From the NCBI GenBank assembly GCA_040756515.1, contig JBFLYW010000018.1, positions 1 through 64,000 of the forward strand: a DNA stretch of 64,000 bases. The letters are read 5' to 3'. The notes under the pieces were generated by a model. That model made no database searches, was not told the origin of the DNA, and saw nothing but the letters and a program-made list of their open reading frames with translations. How positions within the stretch are numbered: position 1 is the stretch's first letter; each line of letters opens with the position of its first letter. Below are positions 51,801-60,983 of this stretch, piece after piece. Origin of the DNA: DSXH01 sp020724325 (GTDB lineage: Bacteria; Bacteroidota; Ignavibacteria; Ignavibacteriales; Melioribacteraceae). The translations under genes and the position numbers were made by a program.

Positions 51801-52304
51801 TTATTCGAAAAAAGTAAGCTGCTTTCTGTTATACTCAATCTTCTCTTCATGTTCCAGCAGCCATTTTTTACGCCATATACTTCCAGAGTATCCAACCAAT
51901 TCTCCACTACTGCCAATAACACGATGACATGGAACAAGCAGAGCAATTTTGTTTTGTGCATTAGCATTCGCAACCGCTCTAATCTTGTTCTTATTTCCCA
52001 GCTTAGCAGCAAGGGATAGATATGAAATAGAATTTCCGAATTGAACAGAAATTACTTCATACCAGACAAGTTTTTGGAAAGAAGTTCCGTGTAGATTCAG
52101 TTCAACATCAAAGACTTTCCTTTTACGATCGAAGTATTCATTTAATTGCAGCTTGCATTTATTTATAATAGGGTTTTTAGAAAATTGTTCTTCAGCATTT
52201 TCATCTATAAAGAAAACATCTGTTAAACCCTTTTCCGATGCTCTTAAACAAATAGTTCCAATAGGGGAAAAAAAATAATCAATATGAGAAAATAAATTAT
52301 TCAT
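51801..52304 (-). CDS. ogt: Methylated-DNA-protein-cysteine methyltransferase
   Basis: Removes alkyl groups from O6-alkylguanine by transfer to its own cysteine. The suicide Cys is in LVPCHRVIGSSGELVGYSG (about residue 128); FQKLVWYEVISVQFG and ANAQNKIA match the DNA-binding helix-turn-helix. Length 167 aa is normal for Ogt. It starts 18 bases after the stop of the sensor gene upstream and may be co-transcribed with it. Confidence 0.95.
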   Translation of the reverse strand: MNNLFSHIDYFFSPIGTICLRASEKGLTDVFFIDENAEEQFSKNPIINKCKLQLNEYFDRKRKVFDVELNLHGTSFQKLVWYEVISVQFGNSISYLSLAAKLGNKNKIRAVANANAQNKIALLVPCHRVIGSSGELVGYSGSIWRKKWLLEHEEKIEYNRKQLTFFE

Positions 52305-52322
52305 TTTGAGCAGAGTAGTGTG

Positions 52323-55300
52323 CTACTTTACCAGTAGTCTTTTAAGAACATCTATAATTTTATCGCGTAGGAGTGGTTTAGGAATAAAATCAGAAAATCC
52401 GGCAGCCATAAAATTATCACGCGCACCTGGCTGAGTATAGGCTGTAGAGGCAATAATTGGTATATCCTTATGTCCGGGCATTTTTTGAATAATTCTAAGA
52501 GCATCCAATCCGTTGTATTCGCCCTGAAGATTAATATCCATTATAATTACATCGAACCGTTTTGTTTTAAGCAGTGGCAAAGCGGCTTCAAAACTTGGGG
52601 CAACTTCAATGCTCTTCAAATCACGCATCTGATTCTTAAATAGAATTTGTGAATCAACCTGGTCTTCAAAATAAAGAACACTTAGTTGAGATAAATCGAG
52701 TTCCTGGAACTTAGGGGTAATGTGGGGTTTTTCTGATTCAGAAATAGATTTTTTACTATCAGATTTGGAATCCTGAAGAGCGGGTTGAACACTCTCAAGT
52801 TCGAAGGCAGTCTTTTCATTTATCGTAAATTTAACCGGGAATGTTAAACCGAATTCAACCGCTTCGCCTTCTTTCATAATTACATGTTTTTTAACAGAGA
52901 GGAGGTCTATTAGCCGATTGGAAAGGCGTAATGAAAATCTTGAGAATCCATAATTTCTTCTAATCACAGATTCTTCGTCAGAGAATACATCATTAAAACC
53001 TTTAAGAAGATAAGGAGTAATAGCTTTTTTAGTATCTTTAATTGAAACAACAATTGTATTTTCATCGATACTGGAAGCAGATAAATAAACTACACTTTCT
53101 TTTGTAATTTGAACTGCAATTTTTACAAACAAACTAATAAGGGAAATAAATTTTTGCTTGTCACTTTCAATTGTTAGTGAAGAAGATATTTTTCCATATT
53201 CAAGCTCAACTTTCTTCGATTCGCATAATTTCTTAGTATTCTCTTTAACAGAATTAATTGTATCAACAAACTTAATAACTTCCGGTTTGAACTTAACAAT
53301 CTTTTGCTGAAGAGCAGAATACTCAACCGCATTATCCATAATTTGCAGCAACAGTTTCTGATTTTCTTTAATAATATCTACTGCTTCTTTCTGTTCTTCT
53401 GTAGGCGACCCAATACTTTCCCAAAGTTCCTGTGCAAAACCAAGAATTACATTAATTGGAGTTAATAATTCATGAAACATGTTGGAAAGAAAAGGAGCAT
53501 CTATTTTTTCTGCACCTTCATCTTCTAATTTTTTAATGTCGCCGTTATCAGTTTTTTCTTCTAACGGTTTTAATATTATAGAATAGCTTTCTATTTCGCC
53601 ATTAAAATCTTTTATAGGAGATGCAATTACAATCGATTTGAACAACGAGCCAGAAGGTTTCTTAAATTCAAGTTCAAGAGAGGTTGTTTTTAACATTCCG
53701 CTGTGAAAAATATTTTTGTTTACCTTTGCACGATCGTCATCGGAAACAAGCGAAATAAAAGGTCGTAATTCAAGGTCTTTTCTTGAATAACCAATTTTTC
53801 TGGAGACTTGCTCGTTAGATGTTAGTACAAATCCGTCTTTATCAGTAATTAATATTAAATCGCTAGTATGATCATACACCGACTGCAGCAGCTGCATCTT
53901 TTTCTTTTCTTCAATATTATCACTTACATTCTTAATAACGTTTAGGTGACCTTTTTTACCTTTATACTCAACAGTAGTTCTTGTTAATTCAACAAATAAT
54001 GAAGAGCCATCACTTTTCTTATGACGCCATGGACCCGGGCTAAATGTTTTACTATCAGATGATTGAATTAATGTTTGAATATCTTCCGGCGCATATAGAT
54101 CAGTTAGATCCATGTTGAGAAAATCGTTTCGTTTATAGCCGTACATTTTTAAAGCAGCTTCATTCGCTTCAAGGAATTTTAAGTTCTCTAAATCATAGAT
54201 AAACATAGCATCAGGAATATTATTAAGCAGTGAGTCGTATAATTGAGCTTTGTTTTCATTTAAAATCTGTAATTCATTTTTAGGAGTGAATACAATACTA
54301 GCGCCGATGTTATTATCATTTTCATCAAATAATTTTTCGATAACAATTTCAACAATAAGATTACCCTTCTCTTCAAAAGTATATGTGAATTCCAATTTCT
54401 CTTTAATGGAATTATCGCTTAAATATTCGTCATACTTTTTAACAAAACCTTTCTCAAAGTATTTGTTCAACTCGGATTTTAAAATATCCTGTCGATCCTG
54501 CAAAAGCATTAGTTTTAATAACTGATTACTGTAAGCTGTTATTTTATTTTCTCTATCAGTAATTAAAATTGGAAGCGGAAGAGTTTTGAAAATATTTGTA
54601 CTCACACTAGTAGAAAGTTCTTCCTGAATTGTATTATCCAGTACTCGAGAAAAACCAATAATTGCAACTGTTTTATTATCAAGGTCGCATATCGGGAATT
54701 GAATAACCTGCATTCCTTTTTTCAAATCAGGAGTTATAGGGGTTGATGAACTATCGATGACTAATGAATTTGATGAATCTTCAATATACTGGTTAATAGT
54801 TTTAAATAATGTAATTAGGTATTTGGGTAAATAGTCCAGTTCATTTTTACCTTCAAGTTGAGCAGAAGTAAAGCCAAGTGTTTTTGAATATTTTTCATTA
54901 ACTAAAATAAATTTACCGCCAGGTTCTTTAATCCAGAAAAAAATATCGAGTTCGTTAATTTCCTTTTGAAGTTTAGCTTTTTCAATAAATGTAAACGGGT
55001 AAGTAAGTTTAATTTTATTAATGATGGAAAGAATTCTCTTGTCGCCGGTTAGCTTTTCAATTTCATTTGAGGCAATAATAAATTTTTTTGTTTCATCGGC
55101 ACTTTTTAATTCAGAAGCAGGACTAAAGCAAACAATAAAATAGATGTTATTTTCACTTTTAAGCGGAGAAAAAGTTATTTCAATTTTTTTTACTTCACTT
55201 CCAAATTTCAGTTCAATAACATCTTTTACGGCAATCTCATATTTTCTTGAATCAATAAATATTTTTTGCATTATAAGCAAATTCTGCTCATCAAACAGAT

Positions 55301-55445
55301 CAAAAAAATTAATCTGCGGTGCTGCAGAAATTATTTTTTTAACCTCGGAATTAAGTGCAATTATTCGACCAGATTTATCAATAATAACACTTGGTAGGTC
55401 CAAGGATTTATTGATTCCAGTTTTTATGTTTCGCAAATCATCCAT
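52323..55445 (-). CDS. Multi-PAS hybrid sensor with degenerate kinase and C-terminal receiver, 1040 aa
   Basis: Soluble signalling protein with no membrane segment. Several PAS-like domains occupy about residues 1-630, for example MFIYDLENLKFLEANEAALKMYGY. A dimerisation helix FLSNMFHELLTPINVILGFAQ has the phospho-His near 657. The following ATPase region lacks the N-box asparagines (FISLISLFVKIAVQIT) and the DxGxG motif (IKDTKKAITPYLLKGF), so ATP binding seems lost. The C-terminal receiver is intact, with Asp near 967 in IIMDINL and Lys in IPKPL. It may act as a scaffold or receive phosphate from another kinase. The FN3 lipoprotein gene is 15 bases upstream. Confidence 0.85.
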   Translation of the reverse strand: MDDLRNIKTGINKSLDLPSVIIDKSGRIIALNSEVKKIISAAPQINFFDLFDEQNLLIMQKIFIDSRKYEIAVKDVIELKFGSEVKKIEITFSPLKSENNIYFIVCFSPASELKSADETKKFIIASNEIEKLTGDKRILSIINKIKLTYPFTFIEKAKLQKEINELDIFFWIKEPGGKFILVNEKYSKTLGFTSAQLEGKNELDYLPKYLITLFKTINQYIEDSSNSLVIDSSSTPITPDLKKGMQVIQFPICDLDNKTVAIIGFSRVLDNTIQEELSTSVSTNIFKTLPLPILITDRENKITAYSNQLLKLMLLQDRQDILKSELNKYFEKGFVKKYDEYLSDNSIKEKLEFTYTFEEKGNLIVEIVIEKLFDENDNNIGASIVFTPKNELQILNENKAQLYDSLLNNIPDAMFIYDLENLKFLEANEAALKMYGYKRNDFLNMDLTDLYAPEDIQTLIQSSDSKTFSPGPWRHKKSDGSSLFVELTRTTVEYKGKKGHLNVIKNVSDNIEEKKKMQLLQSVYDHTSDLILITDKDGFVLTSNEQVSRKIGYSRKDLELRPFISLVSDDDRAKVNKNIFHSGMLKTTSLELEFKKPSGSLFKSIVIASPIKDFNGEIESYSIILKPLEEKTDNGDIKKLEDEGAEKIDAPFLSNMFHELLTPINVILGFAQELWESIGSPTEEQKEAVDIIKENQKLLLQIMDNAVEYSALQQKIVKFKPEVIKFVDTINSVKENTKKLCESKKVELEYGKISSSLTIESDKQKFISLISLFVKIAVQITKESVVYLSASSIDENTIVVSIKDTKKAITPYLLKGFNDVFSDEESVIRRNYGFSRFSLRLSNRLIDLLSVKKHVIMKEGEAVEFGLTFPVKFTINEKTAFELESVQPALQDSKSDSKKSISESEKPHITPKFQELDLSQLSVLYFEDQVDSQILFKNQMRDLKSIEVAPSFEAALPLLKTKRFDVIIMDINLQGEYNGLDALRIIQKMPGHKDIPIIASTAYTQPGARDNFMAAGFSDFIPKPLLRDKIIDVLKRLLVK

Positions 55446-55460
55446 TTGGAAAAAACTTCC

Positions 55461-56687
55461 TTATTGAACAAGGATTTGAACAGTATTCGAGTAAGGCGTA
55501 TAAGTTCTTGTTCCTAATGATTGTCTTACTCTGTAATGATAAGTATTACCTCTTTGCACGGTAGCATCAGTTGCAGTTTTTGTATCGGCTGGAAGTTTAA
55601 GAAGCTCCTGAAATTGACCATTACCGGTTCTTCGTTCAACAATAGTTTCTTTTTCAAGTGTCGTATTATCATCCCATTTAAGGTTAACAACATTAATTCC
55701 CAATGAAGCGCTTAAGTTAGAAGGTCCGGCTACATCAGTATAGTAAGTAGAAATTGAGACTTCATTAGAATAACCGCTTATGGAAGTATTGGTAAAAAAC
55801 GCTACTCTGTATTTATAACCTGTACTAGGAGAAACCGAATTATCCTGGTACTCTTCTGTATTAGGCGGAACAATAGCAATTCTCTTAAATTCAGTTGTAA
55901 ACGGGTCTGTTCTTTCAACAATAAACCCGGATTCATTAACGGCAAAATCAACCCATTTAAGATTTACAAGTGAAGAACCAATAGCTTCGGCAGAAAGATT
56001 CCAAGGTCCTCCGGCAATATTGGAAGTAGTAACTTCGTTGCTGAACTCGGAAAATCCGGAATTATTATATGCTCTTAATTTATAGTAATAAACTACAAAA
56101 GCAGATAATCCGCCATCGGTCGTACTTATAGTGTTTGCAGGAAGCGTTTTAATCCTTCGGTAAGTGCCGCCGCCTTCATCCTTTCGCCATAATTCAAAAC
56201 CGGTTTCATTGGTAGATTCATCATCCCACAATAAACTGACTGAAAAATCATTTAGCTTTGCCAGGAACAGATTTTGAGGTGCATTAGGAACTTTATCTTT
56301 TACATAGATATTTTCCTGAGTCTTACTCTCTTTTGATCTTCCATTCTTATTGTAAACCTTTACTGAATATTTAATTCTTGCACCTAGAAAAGTAGAATCT
56401 GCTGTTAGATAAATTTTAGGATTGGTTCCATCGGTATTCTGTTCATACCTCTGAACAAATTTTCCGTTTAAATATATTTCGTAGAAAGATAAACCTTGTC
56501 CACCCGTTCCATCTGCAGCTTGGTAGGTAATTTCATTCTTTCCAATTTTTACCGTGTCGTTAGTTAATGGACTGAACACTTCAATAGTAGGAGTAGTTGA
56601 CTGTTGAACATCAGTTAAAGATTCAACGCAACTAACAAGGAAGAGAATGCTTACTAACCATAATAACTTGCCTACTAATTTTACCAT
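55461..56687 (-). CDS. Fibronectin type III lipoprotein, 408 aa
   Basis: An N-terminal lipoprotein signal with lipobox LVSC (residues 17-20) is followed by an Ig-like region and three FN3 domains. Repeats such as VSLLWDDESTNETGFELWR, VNLKWVDFAVNESGFIVER and VNLKWDDNTTLEKETIVERR mark the domains, each ending with a YYYKLRAYN/YKYRVAFF/YHYRVRQ strand. It is probably an outer-membrane anchored surface protein. Its place between the exopolysaccharide-type genes and the sensor suggests a surface or matrix role, which is inference. Confidence 0.85.
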   Translation of the reverse strand: MVKLVGKLLWLVSILFLVSCVESLTDVQQSTTPTIEVFSPLTNDTVKIGKNEITYQAADGTGGQGLSFYEIYLNGKFVQRYEQNTDGTNPKIYLTADSTFLGARIKYSVKVYNKNGRSKESKTQENIYVKDKVPNAPQNLFLAKLNDFSVSLLWDDESTNETGFELWRKDEGGGTYRRIKTLPANTISTTDGGLSAFVVYYYKLRAYNNSGFSEFSNEVTTSNIAGGPWNLSAEAIGSSLVNLKWVDFAVNESGFIVERTDPFTTEFKRIAIVPPNTEEYQDNSVSPSTGYKYRVAFFTNTSISGYSNEVSISTYYTDVAGPSNLSASLGINVVNLKWDDNTTLEKETIVERRTGNGQFQELLKLPADTKTATDATVQRGNTYHYRVRQSLGTRTYTPYSNTVQILVQ

Positions 56688-56880
56688 GTCTAATTGTGTT
56701 TGCTTAAAAGTAAAGTTTATCTTTTTCTAATAATAATTTAAGAAATACTTTTGAGTAATAATAATCGGTTAATCGAAAATAGAATAATAACATTTGAAAC
56801 CTGGAAAAGAGCGGCTGGTAAATGTGAAAAGTAGTTATACTTGCCATTAAGATAAATCAGTTAAGGATGCGTTTATTTTG

Positions 56881-58782
56881 TTACAATTCTATGTTATCAA
56901 AATCTACTAGTAAAGAGCGTGTTTCATTAGGTTCCATTTTATCGATATAGAAATATATAGTCTGCCCTTCGTTTTTTAGTTCGTACCTTGGGATCTTAGT
57001 ATTAATTATATCCGATGATACGTTAACATTTCTTACTTTCTTATTTAGATTTACTTGAACAACAAGTTCTTGGGTAACATTATCGCTAGGATTAGTAAAC
57101 TCAATTGCAATTCTTCGTTTACTTCTAGTATCGTATCGTACTTCAACACCCTGTCTTCTGTTCCACCAGTCTTTAAGCTGGTTAAGGTTTGTAATCCACA
57201 TATTTTTATTTTTAGCGTATCTTAATACATCGCGGATTACAGATGCATATTGAGGTTGAAGCTGGAACTCTGAATGAACCTTAAATACGTATAAACCTCC
57301 TTCAAAAAGAATTCTATCAATATCTTCCTCATAGGTATAAAGTTGAAAATCTGTATTTGTTAAGCCGTAGTTCTTAACAATTTCAATATCATCTCGTGCT
57401 GTCTTAGTAATAATCATTATCGATTTATTATTTCTGATTCTAATTTCCGGAACAGATCGATCGGTTAATGAATCTGTTAAAAGAAAATCGATATTCTTTG
57501 CAGCCATTGCTTGAAGCGTGTTATCATCGTAATAACCATTTAACGGCATAATAGATTTTACCGCTTTACCCGATATTTTGCTTAGTGTATCTATAACAAA
57601 ACCAATATTAGAAAACTGAGTCTCTTTAGTGAATAATTTGTTGATTGTATCCTCCGGAGATTCAATAAATCCGATGTCTATAATAGCACCGATATCTCCT
57701 TTACCAGATAACGATTTTAGTAAGCCAGGATTTCTAATTCCAACTTCAGCATCAAGAAAAAATGTTGCCGGAAATTGGGAATAACTAACTAAGTTACTTA
57801 TGTTGAATATGTTTCCGGCGTTTTCTTTAAGTGTAGGTACAAAAAGTAATGCGCCTTCATACGGAGCCGGCCAATCTTTTATAAATGCTGTTGGCTGATA
57901 GGTAAGCCAATTTAGAGAATTGTTAAAAAGTTTTTCGAAATAAATATAATCCTGTTGAACACCCAGAACAGAATTCAATTCGAAACCGTACCAAACAAAC
58001 CGCCCTTTACCATAGTTGCCATAAGCAATTCCTGCACTTTTGGAAATTTCTTCACGAACTAACCCTGCTTCTCTCCTAAAATCATACCAAAAACTAACCT
58101 GTGTAGTTCGCGGTTCAAGAACCTCTGCATAAATTGGTCTGTCCCATGTTGCAATTTTGAGAGCATATCCGGTCGGAATTCCTGCTGTTATAGGCAGACT
58201 GCCTCTAAGAGTATGGACTTTATAAGATTCTTCGGGTTTTATCTCACGATTAAATTTCATTCCAAAAACTTCAGTAAAGAATTCCCATCCGCGCCATTTA
58301 CCTTCATCGGAAAAAGTTGCCGGTCCCCCAGATACAAAAAGACTGCCTCCGTTTTCTAAATATTTTTTTAATTGAACAATCTGTCGATCGCTTAAAGATT
58401 TTGAACCGGGAAGAATAACAACTTTGTAACTTAAATGTTGACCTAATTCAATATCCTGATCTGCAATAACATCAAATTCCGTCCTGGCACCTTTAACATA
58501 TTTTTTCCATGTATCAACATTATCTTTAAGCCATGTACTCCCAGATGGAAGCATATTTTCAGTGTAACGTGAATAAAGAATTGCAGCTTTGCCGGACTTT
58601 TCTTTACCAGATATTAACTGCAGATTTTGGTTGGTAGGTAAAATTTCTTTAATCTCATAACTTCCGTATATATTACGGACTATTAACAGGAATACAAGAA
58701 TACCGGTAATTAATAAAACCAGACCACTTAGAAAAATAATTAAATAATTTACTCTAAGTCCTTTAAATTCTTTTACCGCCAC
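56881..58782 (-). CDS. Membrane-anchored PgaB-like protein with degenerate deacetylase domain, 633 aa
   Basis: One N-terminal membrane helix (YLIIFLSGLVLLITGILVFL) anchors an exported protein. Residues 65-290 resemble a class I amidotransferase-like domain (VVILPGSKSLSDRQIVQLKKYL and GGSLFVSGG). Residues 305-540 follow the NodB fold: PATFFLDAEVGIRNPGLLKSL corresponds to the usual ATFF...NP.L, but the metal-binding HxxxH position reads IIDIGF and the TFDD position reads LLFVPTLKE. A C-terminal beta domain ends the protein. The deacetylase is probably inactive. It overlaps the small membrane protein gene by 10 bases, downstream of the GT2 synthase. Confidence 0.65.
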   Translation of the reverse strand: MAVKEFKGLRVNYLIIFLSGLVLLITGILVFLLIVRNIYGSYEIKEILPTNQNLQLISGKEKSGKAAILYSRYTENMLPSGSTWLKDNVDTWKKYVKGARTEFDVIADQDIELGQHLSYKVVILPGSKSLSDRQIVQLKKYLENGGSLFVSGGPATFSDEGKWRGWEFFTEVFGMKFNREIKPEESYKVHTLRGSLPITAGIPTGYALKIATWDRPIYAEVLEPRTTQVSFWYDFRREAGLVREEISKSAGIAYGNYGKGRFVWYGFELNSVLGVQQDYIYFEKLFNNSLNWLTYQPTAFIKDWPAPYEGALLFVPTLKENAGNIFNISNLVSYSQFPATFFLDAEVGIRNPGLLKSLSGKGDIGAIIDIGFIESPEDTINKLFTKETQFSNIGFVIDTLSKISGKAVKSIMPLNGYYDDNTLQAMAAKNIDFLLTDSLTDRSVPEIRIRNNKSIMIITKTARDDIEIVKNYGLTNTDFQLYTYEEDIDRILFEGGLYVFKVHSEFQLQPQYASVIRDVLRYAKNKNMWITNLNQLKDWWNRRQGVEVRYDTRSKRRIAIEFTNPSDNVTQELVVQVNLNKKVRNVNVSSDIINTKIPRYELKNEGQTIYFYIDKMEPNETRSLLVDFDNIEL

Positions 58783-59270
58783 CTTAAATTATCCTCTTGT
58801 TTTTTCTCCTTACTACTTGGTTCAACATATCCTTCCTTAGTATAACGCATAAACTTCTTTTTTGAGGCAGATTTTTCAGAGTCAGATTTTCTAACATTTT
58901 CACCGGTAGTTCTTTGATACCGGCTTCCCTCTGAATAAGAAGGCGCATTACCAACATAAGTAGGTCTAAGTTCAGGACCCCTTGCCAATTCCTCTTTACC
59001 ACCATAAGTAGGTTGGCGTTGATATTCATAAGATTCCTGGTGCGGTGCTACAACCTCAAAAGTTCTGCGTTCCGGAGTAATTGCACGCTGTTCAGCAGCA
59101 AGAGGTGCGGGTGCTATTAGTTCGGCAGGAATTGCAGCCGGTTGTGGTGCTTGTGCCAATACACCTTTTCTTTCTCTCACTTTATATAAAATATATGCTC
59201 CTACTGCGAGTATGAAAGTTGATATAGTTGCAACAAGAATGATTAATGATAGTATTGGAATTAATTCCAT
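58773..59270 (-). CDS. Small single-pass membrane protein, 165 aa
   Basis: I do not recognise a family. Residues 4-30 form one membrane helix (ILSLIILVATISTFILAVGAYIL), after which the chain is proline-, glutamate- and basic-rich and likely disordered, ending KKQEDNLRWR. It lies 21 bases after the GT2 synthase gene and overlaps the PgaB-like gene. The position recalls small accessory subunits such as PgaD, but PgaD has two helices, so the comparison is weak. Confidence 0.65.
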   Translation of the reverse strand: MELIPILSLIILVATISTFILAVGAYILYKVRERKGVLAQAPQPAAIPAELIAPAPLAAEQRAITPERRTFEVVAPHQESYEYQRQPTYGGKEELARGPELRPTYVGNAPSYSEGSRYQRTTGENVRKSDSEKSASKKKFMRYTKEGYVEPSSKEKKQEDNLRWR

Positions 59271-59291
59271 AGTAACCCCTAATAAAAATTT

Positions 59292-60728
59292 TTATTTTGT
59301 AGCCGCTGTACCGGGAACAGAACTTGTATTTACTGCGTATTTGCTAAGTCCGGTTCTTTCTAATTTACCCCATGTCATTCTAAAACCAAGAAATTCTTCT
59401 ATTGTTGCCATCGCTTTTGTAACATCAATCAGCAATATGAATACTAATCGGTATATAATTGCATAAGGAACTAATCTAAACTCTTCTTTTTCTGCTGCGA
59501 TACAATATACAGCAGACATTAAATCGAGGACAGCAATTCCAACCCACCATAAAAAGAGTGTAATGTGAATTCCATATAAGAGAGCAACGAGAATAAAATA
59601 AAGATTAACAAATATGTTCATTGCCGGCCAAATTAGTGCTTCGTAAAACATGGACCACATAATAAAACTGTTATTGAAATTTACTGTAGGATTATACAAA
59701 TATCTTTTATGTTTCCTAATAGCTTGTAAAATTCCTCTTGTCCAACGATATCTTTGTTTCAGAAGCTGGTAAATTGAAACGGGCGCTTCGGTATAAGCAA
59801 TGGCATTTGGTTCATAAATTATTTTCCAACCTTTAGCTAATATTTTTAATGTAACATCAGCATCTTCAGCGAATGTATCGCTTGAATAGAAACCCGCATC
59901 TCTTAAAGTTACTTTTCTAAAGACGCCTATTGGACCGGGAATTATATTTACCATTTGTAAGAAACCCTGAGCACTTCTTGCCAAATTCAATCCTTCTAAA
60001 TATTCGAGGGCTTGCAAATCGGTTAAGATTTTTTTTCTATTCTGAACCTTAACATTCCCGGCTACAGCTCCAACAGAAGGATCATCAAAATGACGCATTG
60101 CCATTTTGAGCGTATTAGGTGTTAGCTGTGAATCGCCGTCCATACAAAGCACAAACTGTGCATCCGAATATTGAATGCCGGCATTTAATGCCTTAGATTT
60201 TCCTCCATTCGGTTTATTGATTAGAGATACTTTAACTAAACCAACCCTACCTTTGTGGTAACCAATCAATGATTCACCAACAACTGCAGTTTCATCTGTG
60301 GAACCATCATTAACTATAATTATTTCATAGTTAGGATAATCAATATCCAGAAGCGACTCAATAGATGAATTTAAAATCTTACCTTCATTAAATACAGGGA
60401 CAATAATTGAAACGAAGGGATAATATCCCGGCTTTTTTTGAATGGTATATTTAGTTGTATAGAAATATGCCATGAAAAGAATGCCAAAGTATCGGATAAG
60501 AAGAATAAAGAGAAAAATTACCAAAGAAACTATAGAAGAATAAACAAACAATCCGCTCCAGGTAAGAATAGTTAACGGCATCGTAACTAAAATTGTAATG
60601 AAAAGTATTATCGATAACAATCCTGAGATTAGGATTGTACGCTTCTTTTCCCGGGCAAGATTTCTAGATGGAGGCTGAATTTCCCTGTTATCCAAAGCAA
60701 TTTGATATCTGTTAGGTTTAGTAGACAT
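59292..60728 (-). CDS. Family 2 glycosyltransferase, PgaC/IcaA-like polysaccharide synthase
   Basis: Processive synthase of 478 aa with N-terminal membrane helices (two near residues 32-90) and more near the C-terminus. The GT2 motifs are IIVNDGSTDETAV, LCMDGDSQLTPNTL (DxD-type), TFAEDADVTLKIL (general base ED), and QRYRWTRGILQAI (Q/RxxRW, about residue 326). This set is typical of poly-N-acetylglucosamine and related synthases. Neighbours encode a PgaB-like protein, an SGNH hydrolase and a TPR/barrel protein, supporting a secreted polysaccharide. The sugar is not determined. Confidence 0.92.
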   Translation of the reverse strand: MSTKPNRYQIALDNREIQPPSRNLAREKKRTILISGLLSIILFITILVTMPLTILTWSGLFVYSSIVSLVIFLFILLIRYFGILFMAYFYTTKYTIQKKPGYYPFVSIIVPVFNEGKILNSSIESLLDIDYPNYEIIIVNDGSTDETAVVGESLIGYHKGRVGLVKVSLINKPNGGKSKALNAGIQYSDAQFVLCMDGDSQLTPNTLKMAMRHFDDPSVGAVAGNVKVQNRKKILTDLQALEYLEGLNLARSAQGFLQMVNIIPGPIGVFRKVTLRDAGFYSSDTFAEDADVTLKILAKGWKIIYEPNAIAYTEAPVSIYQLLKQRYRWTRGILQAIRKHKRYLYNPTVNFNNSFIMWSMFYEALIWPAMNIFVNLYFILVALLYGIHITLFLWWVGIAVLDLMSAVYCIAAEKEEFRLVPYAIIYRLVFILLIDVTKAMATIEEFLGFRMTWGKLERTGLSKYAVNTSSVPGTAATK

Positions 60729-60983
60729 TTATTCTTTCTATTGATCAATCTAATTCAACAAATAAAATGCCATAACATCTTCTGTTTTTATGCATAAATA
60801 AGCAAAAATTTCAAACATTATTTTACAGTTAAAGCCCACTTTGAAATATTTGCCTCATTACTATACATCTCCAGATATAATATAAATCAATAATTAAACT
60901 ACTGCAAGCAAATAAGTTAATGTCAATGGTTAATAGTTTAGTATAAAAGAAGAATTTAACTTCCTTTGTTATAATAAGAAGTT

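Noticed and set aside
51560..51817. An 85-codon plus-strand reading frame over the tRNA region
   Set aside because: It runs through the tRNA fragment, the terminator and the tRNA-Phe gene on the opposite strand and has no ribosome site; it is chance.
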